Below are positions 17,557 to 26,784 of a stretch of 56,761 nucleotides of DNA, piece after piece. Below the pieces are notes generated by a model that saw nothing but the letters and a program-made list of their open reading frames with translations, made no database searches and had not been told where the DNA came from. The stretch lies in the NCBI GenBank assembly GCA_947460595.1, contig CANHGS010000021.1, positions 1 to 56,761 of the forward strand. Reading direction: 5' to 3'. Position 1 is the first letter of the stretch. Each line of letters opens with the position of its first letter. The position numbers were made by a program, and so were the translations under genes. This stretch comes from Bacteroidota bacterium. GTDB lineage: Bacteria > Bacteroidota > Bacteroidia > Chitinophagales > Chitinophagaceae.

Positions 17557-19080
17557 TCATTTTAATTTAGCATCACGCATTTGCGCCAAAATTTCATCTA
17601 CATACATCCGATCATTACTCAAGCGCGGAATTTTGTGTTGCCCGCCTAGCTTGCCTTTACTACGCAGCCACTCATGAAATACGGTTTTATCTAAAGCATG
17701 CACCTGCGGCATAACTAGTGCTATATCTTTATAGCGTTTGGCTTCATAGTCACTGTTCACCAATTTGAGGGCGCAGTCTAATTCATAAGCAAACTGATCT
17801 ACAGAATGGGGCATGGTATCAAACTCTATCAACCATTCGTGTCCTCCCTTTGACTCATCGCCCATATACACAGGCGCAGCCGTATAATCATTGACCACCA
17901 AACCTGTTTTTTCACAGGCCATGACAATGGCTTTGTCTGCATTGTCTGCAATCAATTCTTCTCCAAAGGCATTGATATATTGTTTTAATCGGCCCGTCAC
18001 TTTTACTTTGAAGGGAGACAAGTTCACAAACTGAATGGTATCTCCTACTAAGTATCGCCATAGGCCACCATTAGTACTAATGACCAATGCGTAATTTTTT
18101 CCAGTCACCACATCAATCAAACCAATGGTCTTTGGGTCTGGCTTACCATATTCTTCTACAGGCATGAACTCATAAAAAATGCCATGATCCAAGAGCAATA
18201 ACATGCCGTCTTCTTCGGGATCATTTTGCATGGCAAAAAATCCTTCGCTGGCATTATACACTTCTAAATAAGTAACACCGGGGCCTAGTAGTTTTTTAAA
18301 CTGCTCGCGATAGGGTGTAAAAGAAACCCCGCCATGGCCGTATAATTCTAGATTTGGCCAGACTTCTTTAATAGTGGCTTTACCCGTAATTTCTAAAATG
18401 CGTTTCATGAGTACCAAGGTCCAAGTAGGTACCCCAGCAATGGAAGTAACATTCTCCTCAATGGTAGACTGGGCAAGACTTTCAATCTTTCCTTCCCACT
18501 CATCCATGAGGGCAATACTCAACTCGGGTGTTCGAATCCACTGACCCCAAAACGGCGTGTTCTGCAACAATACCGCGCTTAGATCTCCATATTGAATCTC
18601 TTCATTCACCTTGCTAATCTGATGGGAGCCACCAATGACCAAGCTTTTTCCCGTGAGCAAATCGCTCTCAGCATTAATATTATAATACAGCGTGAGCAAG
18701 TCTTTGGCTGCCTGAAAATGGTTGTCCTCCAAACTCTCTTCTGTAATGGGAATAAACTTACTTTTTTCACTAGTGGTGCCGCTGCTTTTGGCAAACCAAT
18801 TAACGGGTGTGTTCCAAAGCAATTGTTCCTCACCCTCCATCAATCTATTGATATAGGGTTTTAGGTCTTCGTATTCGTGAATGGGAACTGATTGTTTGAA
18901 TTTGCGAATGTTGAAAATTTCTTTCATCCCATATCGCCTTCCAAATTCCGTGTATTGACCATGGGTAATCAGGTCTTGTAATACTTCGCGCTGCGCTGCA
19001 ATGGGCTGGTTCATCCATTGGTCAATTTTACCCTGTCTGAGTCTTGCTAAACGGGATATGGCTGGGCTGAGTATTTTCAT
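17557..19080 (-). CDS. GH3 auxin-responsive-promoter family protein (acyl-adenylating)
   Basis: A 507-residue protein of the bacterial GH3 family, ANL-type enzymes that adenylate carboxylic acids and conjugate them to an amine or thiol. Visible motifs are the ATP-binding loop [17 protein letters not shown] (near 90-106), YNASEGFFA (YxxSE type) and LVGDTIQF. The ATG at 19080 overlaps the LptB stop (ATGA), so it is translated with lptB. This order is common in Bacteroidetes. The physiological substrate is unknown. An 11-codon upstream extension lies inside lptB and is not chosen. Confidence 0.85.
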   Translation of the reverse strand: MKILSPAISRLARLRQGKIDQWMNQPIAAQREVLQDLITHGQYTEFGRRYGMKEIFNIRKFKQSVPIHEYEDLKPYINRLMEGEEQLLWNTPVNWFAKSSGTTSEKSKFIPITEESLEDNHFQAAKDLLTLYYNINAESDLLTGKSLVIGGSHQISKVNEEIQYGDLSAVLLQNTPFWGQWIRTPELSIALMDEWEGKIESLAQSTIEENVTSIAGVPTWTLVLMKRILEITGKATIKEVWPNLELYGHGGVSFTPYREQFKKLLGPGVTYLEVYNASEGFFAMQNDPEEDGMLLLLDHGIFYEFMPVEEYGKPDPKTIGLIDVVTGKNYALVISTNGGLWRYLVGDTIQFVNLSPFKVKVTGRLKQYINAFGEELIADNADKAIVMACEKTGLVVNDYTAAPVYMGDESKGGHEWLIEFDTMPHSVDQFAYELDCALKLVNSDYEAKRYKDIALVMPQVHALDKTVFHEWLRSKGKLGGQHKIPRLSNDRMYVDEILAQMRDAKLK

Positions 19081-19847
19081 GGCTGCTTTTCCTTTCCCAT
19101 TTCTATAATCCAATCTTTTCGCTTCAACTCAAAATTGGTTCCCAAATAAAGCCTGCGTACTTTTTCATCATCGGCCAGTTCTTCTGCGGTACCATGACGG
19201 AAAATTTTTCCCTCAATCAAGAGGTAAGCACGGTCACAAATAGAGAGGGTTTCGTTCACATTATGGTCCGTAATCAGAATCCCAATATTCTTGTACTTGA
19301 GTCTGGCTACCACACTTTGAATGTCTTCTACGGCAATGGGGTCCACGCCGGCAAAGGGTTCATCCAATAAAATAAACTTGGGGTCAACTGCCAACGCTCG
19401 GGCAATCTCGGTTCTTCTTCTCTCCCCTCCGCTCAAACTATCTCCATTGTTACCGCGCACGTGGTGTAGGTGAAATTCATCCAAGAGGGACTCCAATTTA
19501 TGCAAACGCTCAGCCTTGGTAAGCTTGGTCATTTCTAACACTGCCATAATATTGTCTTCCACCGTCAGCTTGCGGAATACGCTGGCTTCCTGTGGCAAAT
19601 AGCCAATCCCCATCTGTGCCCTCTTGTACATAGGAAGCTTGGTAATGTCTTGGTCATTGAGGAAAACACTGCCCTCATCTGGCTTAATCAAACCCACCAC
19701 CATATAGAAGGTAGTGGTCTTTCCGGCACCATTGGGGCCTAACAAACCCACAATCTCACCTTGTTCTACTTTCACGCTTACATGGTTCACAACGGTTCTA
19801 CCCTTGTAACTCTTGATCAGGTCTTTGGTATGGATGGTTAGGTTCAT
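19077..19847 (-). CDS. lptB: LPS export system ATP-binding protein LptB
   Basis: The ATPase that powers lipopolysaccharide extraction from the inner membrane with LptFG. In 256 residues it has Walker [10 protein letters not shown], signature LSGGERRR, Walker [14 protein letters not shown] and H-loop ITDHNV. The combination [12 protein letters not shown] and [16 protein letters not shown] is characteristic of LptB. The ATG at 19847 is chosen since the protein begins [13 protein letters not shown] there; eleven upstream codons look like leader sequence. LptF/LptG and LptA are not in the window. Confidence 0.94.
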   Translation of the reverse strand: MNLTIHTKDLIKSYKGRTVVNHVSVKVEQGEIVGLLGPNGAGKTTTFYMVVGLIKPDEGSVFLNDQDITKLPMYKRAQMGIGYLPQEASVFRKLTVEDNIMAVLEMTKLTKAERLHKLESLLDEFHLHHVRGNNGDSLSGGERRRTEIARALAVDPKFILLDEPFAGVDPIAVEDIQSVVARLKYKNIGILITDHNVNETLSICDRAYLLIEGKIFRHGTAEELADDEKVRRLYLGTNFELKRKDWIIEMGKEKQP

Positions 19848-19903
19848 AAACTGTTGTAAAAATAGGATTGTTAGTAGCAAGATGGGGCAATTAGGCCTAG
19901 TAT

Positions 19904-19936
19904 TTTGTTATTGTTTTGTGTTTCTGCCTATTTTTG
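19904..19936 (+). promoter_or_regulatory. metF promoter with leaderless start
   Basis: TTTG at 19904-19907, 21 bases, then TATTTTTG at 19929-19936: a full Bacteroidetes promoter. The metF ATG at 19942 is six bases after the final G, so the transcript should begin at or beside the start codon. Confidence 0.65.
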
Positions 19937-19941
19937 CCGCC

Positions 19942-20895
19942 ATGAAAGTGATAGATCATATTGCGCAAGCCAAAGACACATTAGTTTCTTTTGAAGTGTT
20001 GCCACCCTTAAAAGGCAAGACCATTAATACCCTCTATGACCATTTGGACCCCTTGATGGAATTCAAACCCTCATGGATCAATGTTACCTATCACCGTAGT
20101 GAAACCATGTTCAAAAAGAAGACAGATGGGACTTTTGAACGCGTAGAAGTACGCAAACGCCCCGGTACCGTGGGTATTTGTGCGGCTATTATGAACCACT
20201 ACCAAGTAGACGCTGTTCCCCATATTATCTGCGGTGGATTTACCAAACGTGAAACCGAAGACGCGTTGATTGACCTAGATTTCTTGGGAATAGACAATGT
20301 GTTGGTACTCCGTGGCGATGCTGCCAAGAACGAATCTGCTTTTGAACCTGAGAAAGATGGTAACCATTATGCCATTGACCTGTTGCGTCAGGTGAGCAAT
20401 ATGAATAACGGCATCTACCAAGACGAAGACATCAAGAGCGGTGGAAAAACCAAGTTCTGCTCGGGTGTTGCTGGTTATCCTGAAAAACATTTTGAAGCAC
20501 CCAACTTAGAAATAGACCTAATCAAACTCAAAGAAAAAGTAGACGCTGGCGCCGATTATATTATGACCCAGATGTTCTTTGACAACCAAAAGTTCTTTGA
20601 ATTTGTAACGGCTTGCAAGAATATGGGCATTAATGTTCCCATTATTCCAGGTCTAAAACCCATAACCAACAAGAAGCAATTGTCAGTACTACCTAGGATC
20701 TTCCACGTAGACATTCCAACCGATTTGTCAAACGCCATTAACAAATGCAAGACAGACGCGGAATGCGAACAAGTGGGTACCGAATGGTTAATTCAACAAA
20801 GCAAGGAACTCAAAGCTTTTGGTTCACCCGTATTGCATTACTATACCTTGGGCAAACCAAAAGTTATTTGGAATGTGGTGAAGAACGTGTTCTAA
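19942..20895 (+). CDS. metF: 5,10-methylenetetrahydrofolate reductase MetF
   Basis: Flavin-dependent reduction of methylene-THF to methyl-THF for methionine synthesis. The 317-residue protein has SFEVLPPLKG near the N-terminus, DNVLVLRGD, ADYIMTQMFFDN and PGLKPITN, all in the order of the MetF barrel. The frame is open 43 codons further upstream, but that stretch contains the promoter and overlaps lptB, so the ATG at 19942 is the start. No methionine synthase gene lies next to it. Confidence 0.95.
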   Translation: MKVIDHIAQAKDTLVSFEVLPPLKGKTINTLYDHLDPLMEFKPSWINVTYHRSETMFKKKTDGTFERVEVRKRPGTVGICAAIMNHYQVDAVPHIICGGFTKRETEDALIDLDFLGIDNVLVLRGDAAKNESAFEPEKDGNHYAIDLLRQVSNMNNGIYQDEDIKSGGKTKFCSGVAGYPEKHFEAPNLEIDLIKLKEKVDAGADYIMTQMFFDNQKFFEFVTACKNMGINVPIIPGLKPITNKKQLSVLPRIFHVDIPTDLSNAINKCKTDAECEQVGTEWLIQQSKELKAFGSPVLHYYTLGKPKVIWNVVKNVF

Positions 20896-20915
20896 TCAAT
20901 CATTCGCAACGGTCA

Positions 20916-22394
20916 TTATTTACTACCCAATTTTATCTTGGCATCAATGAGGTCATTGAACTGATCCAAACTCAATTGTTTGGCAATAATTCTTTTGTCC
21001 TTGTCCAGTAGATAAATGGTAGGCGTTTTGTAAACGTCATAGAGTTGCTTGTAATTAGGTCTTCCGGCTTTCTCTTCCGCTGTGCGCGATGCTTTAGTTT
21101 GGTAGGCCTGTGTCCAAGAGGAACTGATCTTTTTCTCAGCCAAGAATTTCTTCCATGCTGGAATTTCATTCTCATAAATATTCACCGAGAATACAGCCAC
21201 ACCTTGATTTTTCCATTTGGCTTGATAAAATGAATCTAGGCGGGGAATCTCTTCCTTACAATGACCACAATTGGGATCCCAAAAAGCTACAATTGTAAAA
21301 GGAGATTTAAGATTGTAAAGAGAAACCGCCTTACCCGTTGTATCCGTCAAATCCAATAGCGGCGCGGCTTGGCCTAGTTGGTTGGCCATCATGCTATAAG
21401 CCCTTTCGGTAATGGTTTTCTTAGACGCGGCATTGAGTAACACCGTATCTCCCTTGGCATAAAAATTTTCAAATAGGTATATAAAGACTTTGTCCTGACC
21501 CATGAATTCTGGGTTAATATACTTGTTGGTGAACTTGGTTAACAAGTAGGGAAAAATCTCTTTTCCGGTTCTAGCATAGAGCAGCATATATTTTACTTCT
21601 GCAATAATGCTATCCGGATCAGGCGATACATAGTATTTAAAATAGTCGTCTAGTTTGGGTTCAAAGAATGGGGTGCGTAACAAACGGTCATCGTTAAAAT
21701 TTACATCGTCCCAGAAATGGTCTTTTACATATCTATAAGGATAGGTAGAATCTGGCAACCCTTTTACAATAGGAATCTCTGGCGCTGTTGGTCGCTTCAT
21801 GGTATTGAACAGCATGGTCAATAAAGACTTGGGATATTGTTTCACTATGCTATTGCGATAGTCCTGCAAATCTTTGTCTGCTGCAATAATTAAATCGCGC
21901 AAGCGGGTGCTATCTGCCTTGGTAGTGGCGGCTTTGTATTGCTGTTCCAATTCATTGAGTTTTTTCCCTTTCTCATTGGAGACCTTAGAATAAGTGCGGA
22001 ATAAATCATTATCGGCGGAGCCAGTAATTTTTACATCGTCTTTCTTGGCCGTATCTGCCACAATGCTAAAATGCTGTTGGTCACTGATCAGCACTTCAAA
22101 CAAAATGCTGTATTGGGGTGATACCACAAAATAAATTCCCCCCGTGAGTTTGGTATTACCCTTGAATACACCCATGCCCTTCTCATCCAGCATGGCTGAA
22201 TCCATGAGTGCCCTTCCCTTACCATAATTGCTTCCCAAGTAGATTTTGCAATTCTTGAGCGGAGTTAGGGTAATACTAATGTGTTTGGGCGGTAAGTTGG
22301 AAGATCCACCTGCACTAGGAGCCGCTGGTTTCTTTACCTGCGCCAACGCAATTTGCGCCATGGCCAACAAGAGAATAGTTAAGATTCTTTTCAT
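20916..22394 (-). CDS. TlpA-like thioredoxin-fold lipoprotein/exported protein
   Basis: A 492-residue exported thiol protein. The signal peptide (MKRILTILLLAMAQIALA) is followed by a Pro/Gly/Ser linker. Next is a DUF4369-like beta domain (residues 35-140), a helical middle part, and a C-terminal thioredoxin domain with the active site W-D-P-N-C-G-H-C-K near 374. The domain order matches Bacteroidetes TlpA/ResA-like proteins that reduce or isomerise disulfides in the periplasm. The gene is divergent from rlmD, and the two promoters overlap in the 22395-22442 gap. Confidence 0.88.
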   Translation of the reverse strand: MKRILTILLLAMAQIALAQVKKPAAPSAGGSSNLPPKHISITLTPLKNCKIYLGSNYGKGRALMDSAMLDEKGMGVFKGNTKLTGGIYFVVSPQYSILFEVLISDQQHFSIVADTAKKDDVKITGSADNDLFRTYSKVSNEKGKKLNELEQQYKAATTKADSTRLRDLIIAADKDLQDYRNSIVKQYPKSLLTMLFNTMKRPTAPEIPIVKGLPDSTYPYRYVKDHFWDDVNFNDDRLLRTPFFEPKLDDYFKYYVSPDPDSIIAEVKYMLLYARTGKEIFPYLLTKFTNKYINPEFMGQDKVFIYLFENFYAKGDTVLLNAASKKTITERAYSMMANQLGQAAPLLDLTDTTGKAVSLYNLKSPFTIVAFWDPNCGHCKEEIPRLDSFYQAKWKNQGVAVFSVNIYENEIPAWKKFLAEKKISSSWTQAYQTKASRTAEEKAGRPNYKQLYDVYKTPTIYLLDKDKRIIAKQLSLDQFNDLIDAKIKLGSK

Positions 22395-22406
22395 AAAAAC
22401 ATGGAA

Positions 22407-22437
22407 TTGGGTATAAAAATAGTCTGGATTACATTTG
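22407..22437 (+). promoter_or_regulatory. rlmD promoter with leaderless GTG start
   Basis: TTG at 22407-22409, 20 bases, then TACATTTG at 22430-22437. The GTG at 22443 is six bases after the last G. An in-frame ATG at 22401 lies within the -33 region and so cannot be transcribed from this promoter. Confidence 0.65.
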
Positions 22438-22442
22438 CACCC

Positions 22443-23870
22443 GTGAGAAAACAGAAAAAAAGCATTGTACTAGAAGAATTATTGGTGGAGGATTACGCCG
22501 CCGAGGGTAAATCTTTGGCCCGTTTTGAAGGCAAAGTGGTCTTTATTGAGGGTGCCGTTCCGGGTGATTTGGTTGACGTTCAATTGTCTAAGAACAAAAA
22601 AGACTGGGCCGAGGGCCATGTAGTAAAGTACCATAGCTATTCCAAAGACAGGGTTACCCCTTTTTGTAGTCATTTTGGGGTTTGTGGGGGTTGCCAGTGG
22701 CAGATGCTGCCCTATGAGAAGCAATTGTTTTACAAAACCAAGCAAGTGACCGATAACCTGACCCGAATTGGTAAAGTGGCCCTTCCTGAAATGATGCCCA
22801 TTATTGGCGCTGCACAAACAGAACGATACCGCAATAAGATTGAATACACATTTGGTACCAAGACCTATATTCCATCGGCACAATTTAGATTGATGAAGGC
22901 CGAGGGGGTTTCTTTTGATGACCTTCCGGGTGGTGCTGGTTTTCACGTGCGGGGTTTTTTTGACAAAGTAGTAGAGATTGATACCTGTCATTTACAAGAA
23001 GAACCCACCAACCTGATTCGCAAATTTGTGGCGGCATATGCCATTGAGCGGAACCTACCTTTTTATGACGTGCGCAAGCACCAGGGTTGGTTGCGTAATA
23101 TGTTTATCCGCAACAGTACTATTGGAGAGTTGATGGTCAATATTGTATTTGGATACGAAGACTTAAACAACCAGAAAGCCTTGATGGACTTGGTTTTGAA
23201 GGAGTTTCCGCAGATTACTACCCTGCTATATACCATCAATACCAAACACAACGATAGTTTGTTTGACCTCTATCCGCAAACCTATTTTGGACCCGGATAT
23301 ATATTGGAGAAGCTAGAAGATTTTCAATTCAAAATTAGCCCCAAGTCTTTTTTCCAAACCAATACCAAACAGGCGGAAAGACTCTATCAGGTAACCCGTG
23401 ATTTTGCAGAACTAAATGGCAGCCAAACTGTTTATGATTTGTATTGTGGTACGGGTAGCATTGGCATTTTTGTGAGCAAGCTGGCAAAAAAACTGGTGGG
23501 GGTAGAAGTAGTGGCAGAAGCTATTGAAGACGCCAAAGAAAATGCGGCGCTGAACAATTTGGATAAAACGGATTTTTACGCAGGCGACGTGATTGAGATT
23601 TGTGACGATGCTTTTTTTGAAAAGCATGGCAAACCAGACGTGATTATCACGGATCCGCCAAGAGCCGGCATGCACGAGAAACTGGTGCGCAAACTCTTAG
23701 AGATTGCTGCTCCTACCATTGTCTATGTGAGCTGCAACCCAGCAACACAGGCAAGAGACTTAAATTTATTAGACGAGAAATACACGGTAGAGAAAATACA
23801 ACCTGTTGACATGTTTCCTCATACCTTGCATATAGAAAATGTGGTGCAATTAAAATTGCGTACCAACTGA
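22443..23870 (+). CDS. rlmD: 23S rRNA (uracil-C5)-methyltransferase, RlmD/RumA family
   Basis: SAM-dependent 5-methylation of uracil in 23S rRNA. In 475 residues it shows an N-terminal TRAM domain and iron-sulfur cysteines C75, C81 and C84 (CSHFGVCGGC), with another Cys in IDTCHLQ. The SAM motif is DLYCGTGSIGIF, with TDPPRAGMH and the catalytic Cys in VSCNPATQARDL. The GTG start at 22443 is favoured by the promoter position; it gives a natural beginning just before the TRAM domain. RlmD and RlmCD/TrmA-like members are hard to separate by eye. Confidence 0.92.
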   Translation: MRKQKKSIVLEELLVEDYAAEGKSLARFEGKVVFIEGAVPGDLVDVQLSKNKKDWAEGHVVKYHSYSKDRVTPFCSHFGVCGGCQWQMLPYEKQLFYKTKQVTDNLTRIGKVALPEMMPIIGAAQTERYRNKIEYTFGTKTYIPSAQFRLMKAEGVSFDDLPGGAGFHVRGFFDKVVEIDTCHLQEEPTNLIRKFVAAYAIERNLPFYDVRKHQGWLRNMFIRNSTIGELMVNIVFGYEDLNNQKALMDLVLKEFPQITTLLYTINTKHNDSLFDLYPQTYFGPGYILEKLEDFQFKISPKSFFQTNTKQAERLYQVTRDFAELNGSQTVYDLYCGTGSIGIFVSKLAKKLVGVEVVAEAIEDAKENAALNNLDKTDFYAGDVIEICDDAFFEKHGKPDVIITDPPRAGMHEKLVRKLLEIAAPTIVYVSCNPATQARDLNLLDEKYTVEKIQPVDMFPHTLHIENVVQLKLRTN

Positions 23871-23880
23871 TCCATAACCC

Positions 23881-24717
23881 ATGACCGAATTCAGACCCAG
23901 TAGATTTGAAATCCTACCCACCATTGTCAAGAACCTGTTGATCATCAACGGTCTTTTCTTTTTGGCGCAAATCACATTCAAGTCTTCCGCAGGCTTTTCC
24001 CTAGACAATATCTTGGCCCTTCATGCTTGGCAGAGTAGTCTATTCCAACCATGGCAATTGGTAACCCATATGTTTCTGCACGGAGACTTCTGGCATATTT
24101 TCGGAAATATGTTTGCGGTTTGGATGTTTGGCTCTGTGTTGGAAAACCTTTGGGGACCTACCCGCTTCTTATTGTTTTATATTATTTGTGGTTTGGGTGC
24201 AGCTCTAATGCACTTGTTCTTTTTAAGCTATGAAGTAATTCCACTTATGACAGATTGGGCAACCCTAGTGCAGGCGCAGGGTTCTGGTGTAGGATTTGCA
24301 AAAGCCTTACACGCATTCAATGAACATAACCCCGGCGTTTTGGGTGGTCAGCTGGAATTGGCCAACCAAATCATTACCAATCCAACCGATACAGAAGCTA
24401 CTAATACACTCATGAGCTGGATCCAATCCTATTATGAAGCCAACCTAAACACAGCTACCATTGGAGCCAGTGGAGCGGTTTTTGGTTTGTTGGCTGCTTT
24501 TGTCTACCTGTTTCCCAACACTTATGTTTACCTGTATTTTTTGGTGCCGGTAAAAGCCAAGTGGTTAGGAATAGGGTATTTTGCCTACGAATTATACTAT
24601 GCTGTTCAGAACAGTGGCGGAGACAATGTAGCAAGATGGGCACACGTGGGTGGGGCTATTGTGGGATTGCTTATTGTAATGACTTGGAACAAAAAGAACA
24701 GAAAAACGTTTTATTAA
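23881..24717 (+). CDS. Rhomboid family intramembrane serine protease
   Basis: A 278-residue membrane protease with the catalytic dyad S197 (GASGAVFG) and H255 (WAHVGGAIVG). The first-loop motif is HMFLHGDFWHIFGNMFAVWMFG (WR-type replaced by WGPTRF downstream). A soluble insertion of about 65 residues sits between the third helix region and the serine helix (roughly 122-190), longer than in minimal rhomboids. It begins ten bases after the rlmD stop and is followed 27 bases later by a second rhomboid-like gene. Substrates unknown. Confidence 0.93.
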   Translation: MTEFRPSRFEILPTIVKNLLIINGLFFLAQITFKSSAGFSLDNILALHAWQSSLFQPWQLVTHMFLHGDFWHIFGNMFAVWMFGSVLENLWGPTRFLLFYIICGLGAALMHLFFLSYEVIPLMTDWATLVQAQGSGVGFAKALHAFNEHNPGVLGGQLELANQIITNPTDTEATNTLMSWIQSYYEANLNTATIGASGAVFGLLAAFVYLFPNTYVYLYFLVPVKAKWLGIGYFAYELYYAVQNSGGDNVARWAHVGGAIVGLLIVMTWNKKNRKTFY

Positions 24718-24744
24718 TAATAGAACGGTTTACAATATTCAATT

Positions 24745-25671
24745 ATGGCAGAAAACACGTACAAGACCAATCGGGGAATCCTCCTAGGACAGGACAACAA
24801 TGCCTTGGTATACTTGGTAGCCATTAATCTCTTGGTTTTTGTCTTTCTCACCTTTATCAAGATTATCTACTATCTCTCAGAGATTCCTATAGAATTCTTT
24901 TACACCCAAATACAGAACTGGTTTACCCTTCCGGGGATGGGAGAAAAACTAGCCACCAGACCTTGGGTACTCTTGACCCATATGTTTACGCATGGAAGCA
25001 TCTGGGGTTTGATTAGTTCCTTACTTTGGCTCTGGTGCTTTGGCTATATTTTGCAAGACCTTACTGGTAATAACAAATTGATTCCTATTTATCTCTATGG
25101 CGGTTTTGTGGGAGGATTGGTATTCTTTTTAACGGTGAACTTATTCCCTGTTTTAGCCAACCATATTCAAGGCATTGAACCCATGATGGGGGCCGGCGCC
25201 GCCGTAATGGCCGTTGCCGTTGCAACTACTACCTTGGCGCCGGACTATAGAATCTTCCCCCTCATCAATGGGGGTATTCCATTATGGGTGCTGATGGTCA
25301 TTTTTGTTGCCATTGATTTTGCCACCCTTGCTTCTAGTAGTGCAGGTATTGGAGCAGCCCATCTTTGTGGCGGCGCCATGGGATTTTTGTATGTTAGACA
25401 ATTGCGCAGGGGTTCTGACTGGGGTGCTTGGATGACCCGCTTGTGGGAATGGTTGGATGATTTGTTTAGCCCTGAAAAAAAACACCGTAATACCAAAAGT
25501 CTAGACAAACATTTTTATAAAACCGAAAAAAAACCTTTTCAAAAAACAAGCAACCTTACCCAACAAAAACTAGACGAAATTCTTGACAAAATCAATCAAC
25601 AGGGATACCAGTTCTTAAGCGATGAGGAAAAAGCTTTTTTAAAAAGAGCTAGTAAGGAAGACCTTCTATGA
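24745..25671 (+). CDS. Rhomboid-like protein lacking the catalytic serine
   Basis: A 308-residue membrane protein with rhomboid layout, including HMFTHGSIWGLISSLLWLWCFG and GIGAAHLCGGAMGF (H206). At the position of the serine motif GASGAV it has GAGAAV, so the nucleophile is Gly151. It is therefore predicted to be an inactive rhomboid (pseudoprotease). The C-terminal 80 residues are a basic cytoplasmic tail with a helical end (KLDEILDKINQQGYQFLSDE) resembling the DUF6576-type tail of Bacteroidetes rhomboids. It overlaps the next gene by four bases (ATGA). Confidence 0.85.
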   Translation: MAENTYKTNRGILLGQDNNALVYLVAINLLVFVFLTFIKIIYYLSEIPIEFFYTQIQNWFTLPGMGEKLATRPWVLLTHMFTHGSIWGLISSLLWLWCFGYILQDLTGNNKLIPIYLYGGFVGGLVFFLTVNLFPVLANHIQGIEPMMGAGAAVMAVAVATTTLAPDYRIFPLINGGIPLWVLMVIFVAIDFATLASSSAGIGAAHLCGGAMGFLYVRQLRRGSDWGAWMTRLWEWLDDLFSPEKKHRNTKSLDKHFYKTEKKPFQKTSNLTQQKLDEILDKINQQGYQFLSDEEKAFLKRASKEDLL

Positions 25672-26765
25672 GCGGTATCCGAACCATATTTAAATCCCTA
25701 TTTTTTCTTGGAGGAATTGTTTGCACATTAATTTATCTCTATTCCTGTCTTACACCCTATATCAGTCCCATTGACTGGCATTATTTAAGTTTTGCAGCAC
25801 TATTTTTTCCAATCCTTTTAGTAGCCATGTTGGGTTGGACCATTGTTTCTATTATTTGGTTTAGAAAATACAGCCCCGTATTTATGGTTTGTTTGGCATT
25901 GGGATATCAAAACCTCATCAGTGTTTTTGCCTTTCATCCGGGTAAGGATTTTCAGGCCAACAAAGATGCTGGTGCTATTAGGGTGCTGTCTTGGAACGTA
26001 AATAATTTCAGTACCGGTAGCACAGAGCCCAAGGCCTTAGACATGATACAGTTCATGCAAGCGCAACAGCCAGATATCATTTGCCTGCAAGACTTTTCAG
26101 AATTACACTGGGGCAAGTTTGGACCAACCATTGATTCCATCAAATCTTTTACAGGCCTTCCCTATCATTTTTTTAGCGAGGCGGATGCCAATTATGGGGT
26201 CATTATTATTTCACGTTGGCCATTCTTACATAGACAATCCGTTCCCTTTAGCAATATCAATCTTACAGAATGCCTGCAGTATGCAGACATTCAAACCCCC
26301 AATCAAGTATTGCGTGTGTATAATACCCACTTGGCTTCTATGAATATACACGTAGAAACAATGGATGAAAACCAAGTTAACCAACTTAAGTTTTTGGATA
26401 GAAACAAAGAGATCTTGATGAAAAAAGACAAGCTCTATCGTATGGCTTTCTTTGACCGCTTACACGTGCAACAGGCTCAACTAGTTAAACGCAGTTTAGA
26501 CAGTTGTCCTTTGCCTTTTATTTTTACGGCAGACCTAAATGCTGTTCCTTCCAGTTTTGTTTACCAACATTTAAAAAAAGGATTGAACGATGCATTTCTA
26601 GAACAAGGCTTTGGATTTGGAAGAACTTATGATAGTCTTTCTCCTACACTACGCATTGATGTGCTATTGACTAGCAAAGATATTTCCACTAAACAGATCA
26701 AGAGCCCACGCATTCACCAGAGTGATCATCTGCCTATTATTACAGATATTCATTTGAAACCCTGA
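25668..26765 (+). CDS. Membrane-anchored EEP-family phosphodiesterase-like protein (copy 1)
   Basis: A 365-residue member of the endonuclease/exonuclease/phosphatase superfamily. Two or three membrane helices (11-31, 42-66, 70-90) precede the catalytic domain. Motifs are SWNVNNFS (N110), IICLQDF, ADLNAVPS, RIDVLL and SDHLPIITDI. The metal-binding Glu usual in LQE is Asp here (D142), and the usual GDFN is ADLN. Its neighbour downstream keeps the standard residues. Activity may be altered; substrate unknown. Coupled to the pseudo-rhomboid gene. Confidence 0.87.
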   Translation: MSGIRTIFKSLFFLGGIVCTLIYLYSCLTPYISPIDWHYLSFAALFFPILLVAMLGWTIVSIIWFRKYSPVFMVCLALGYQNLISVFAFHPGKDFQANKDAGAIRVLSWNVNNFSTGSTEPKALDMIQFMQAQQPDIICLQDFSELHWGKFGPTIDSIKSFTGLPYHFFSEADANYGVIIISRWPFLHRQSVPFSNINLTECLQYADIQTPNQVLRVYNTHLASMNIHVETMDENQVNQLKFLDRNKEILMKKDKLYRMAFFDRLHVQQAQLVKRSLDSCPLPFIFTADLNAVPSSFVYQHLKKGLNDAFLEQGFGFGRTYDSLSPTLRIDVLLTSKDISTKQIKSPRIHQSDHLPIITDIHLKP

Positions 26766-26772
26766 TTTTTTG

Positions 26773-26779
26773 TATTTTG
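26773..26779 (+). promoter_or_regulatory. -7 element with leaderless start at 26785
   Basis: TATTTTG, one base short of TAnnTTTG, with TTTG at 26753-26756 as a possible -33. The ATG of the second EEP gene lies six bases after its last G. Confidence 0.45.
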
Positions 26780-26784
26780 TGGGC

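Noticed and set aside
18520..18560. A tRNA-like GTTCGAATCC string
   Set aside because: It lies inside the GH3-family coding sequence with no cloverleaf around it.
22401..22442. ATG at 22401 as the rlmD start
   Set aside because: It lies in the -33 region of a good promoter whose product would begin at the GTG at 22443; the extra residues are not like the family.
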